Assembly (NCBI GenBank): GCA_025361665.1
Contig: JANYKF010000330.1
Span: 1 to 5,826, forward strand
Length of the DNA: 5,826 bases
From: Clostridiaceae bacterium
GTDB lineage: Bacteria > Bacillota > Clostridia > DSM-8532
Direction of reading: 5' to 3'
The translations under genes were made by a program, and so were the position numbers. Shown in pieces: positions 5,208 to 5,826 of this stretch. Each line of letters begins with the position of its first letter. Within the stretch, counting starts at the first letter, position 1. The notes beneath the pieces were generated by a model. That model saw only the letters and a program-made list of their open reading frames with translations. It was not told where the DNA came from and did not search any database.

Positions 5208-5826
5208 ATGAAAGTAGGCATCGACAGTTACTGCTACCACAGATTCTTTGGAGAGGTCTATCCGGATCAGAAGCCTCCGGCCAGGGTCATGACCATGCAG
5301 GATTTCCTGAAACGCGCGAAGGAACTGGATGTGGACGGCGTTTCTCTGGAATCGTGCTTTTTCCCTTCCTTTGATGGGAAATGGCTGGCGGACCTGAAAA
5401 CGCAACTGGACGAATACGGCTTTGACCGTGTCTATGCCTGGGGACATCCCGACGGGCTGGAGCGGGGAAAGAATCCCGACGCGTTCCAGGACATGCTTGC
5501 CAACATTCCCCGGGCCAAGGCCATCGGGGCGGATGTGATGCGGGTAGTCGGCAGCAGCCTCATGTTTCGCCATGAACCGCACGGACCGCAGATTGCGGCC
5601 TTGATCGCGCAATTCAGGGAAGCCGTGAAAGTGGCGGAAGGTTTGGGTGTGAAACTGGCTGTGGAAAACCACATCGATTTCACGGCCGATGAAATCCTCC
5701 AGCTGCTCAAAGGGGTGGATTCGGAGTATTTCGGACTGAACTTTGATACCGGCAATTTCCTGCGCCTGCTGGATGATCCGGTGTGCGGCATGGAGAAGCT
5801 GGCTCCATACGTCCTTGCCACCCATG
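5208..5826 (+). CDS. Xylose isomerase-like TIM-barrel sugar isomerase/epimerase/dehydratase (3' truncated by window)
   Basis: The first 206 codons are present and the frame is still open at the window edge; family members usually have about 270-300 residues. The order of strand-end residues is that of the AP-endonuclease-2/xylose isomerase-like barrel. LES gives Glu48 at the end of an early strand, WGH gives His80, AVENH gives Glu153 and His155, LNFDTGN gives Asp180 and Asn183, and the last complete codon is His206 in ATH, where this family usually has H-x-K-D. Glu153, Asp180 and His206 are the likely divalent-metal ligands. Members isomerise or epimerise keto sugars, and some carry out elimination or hydration on 3-keto-glycosides or dehydrate inositol derivatives. 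Beside two Gfo/Idh/MocA dehydrogenases, action on a keto sugar they produce is the simplest inference. The exact reaction cannot be assigned. Confidence 0.85.
   Translation, partial: MKVGIDSYCYHRFFGEVYPDQKPPARVMTMQDFLKRAKELDVDGVSLESCFFPSFDGKWLADLKTQLDEYGFDRVYAWGHPDGLERGKNPDAFQDMLANIPRAKAIGADVMRVVGSSLMFRHEPHGPQIAALIAQFREAVKVAEGLGVKLAVENHIDFTADEILQLLKGVDSEYFGLNFDTGNFLRLLDDPVCGMEKLAPYVLATH

Noticed and set aside
5187..5825. Open frame on the - strand at the right edge
   Set aside because: The + strand here encodes a TIM-barrel protein with conserved metal-binding motifs and an excellent ribosome site; the reverse frame is a shadow.

Overview
The window is a stretch of one compact, single-strand carbohydrate-catabolism operon. 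All genes lie on the + strand. Four complete genes and one 3'-truncated gene are visible, separated by gaps of about 45 to 105 bases, each gene with its own purine-rich Shine-Dalgarno sequence. No promoter, transporter, regulator, RNA gene, CRISPR array or insertion sequence can be supported, so the window looks like the middle of a longer operon. The moderately high GC content, strong GGAGG-type ribosome sites and the gene families suggest a free-living or gut anaerobe (for example Bacillota or Spirochaetota). That assignment is a weak inference.

Layout: (1) 1-62, the last codons of an unidentified upstream gene, followed by a diverged second copy of the same codons. (2) 133-1305, a 390-residue Gfo/Idh/MocA NAD(P)-dependent sugar oxidoreductase whose motifs and length resemble levoglucosan dehydrogenase. 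(3) 1399-2418, a second, shorter Gfo/Idh/MocA dehydrogenase of the inositol 2-dehydrogenase type. (4) 2464-3507, a zinc-dependent medium-chain polyol/alcohol dehydrogenase. (5) 3585-5102, a complete FGGY-family sugar kinase of the xylulokinase type. (6) 5208 to the window end, the first 206 codons of a xylose-isomerase-like TIM-barrel sugar isomerase/epimerase/dehydratase.

The likely logic is the breakdown of an unusual sugar, sugar anhydride, glycoside or polyol. One or more redox enzymes oxidise a ring hydroxyl to a keto group, the TIM-barrel protein isomerises or eliminates/hydrates the keto sugar, another dehydrogenase resets the oxidation state, and the kinase phosphorylates the freed ketose or polyol. 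The combination of an LgdA-like oxidoreductase, a TIM-barrel protein and a second Gfo/Idh/MocA protein recalls the oxidation-elimination-hydration-reduction route for levoglucosan and related 3-keto-glycoside pathways. The substrate cannot be read from this sequence.

The most unusual feature is not a gene. At three successive gene ends (positions 1-62, 2392-2453 and 3481-3540) the final 8 to 10 codons of the gene are repeated directly after its stop codon, in another reading frame. The differences are largely synonymous. These 'tail echoes' look like stubs of homologous genes left by repeated gene replacement or insertion at gene 3' ends. Two other gene ends (1305 and 5102) show only weak candidates. 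A strong 31-base hairpin without a U-tract follows the kinase gene.
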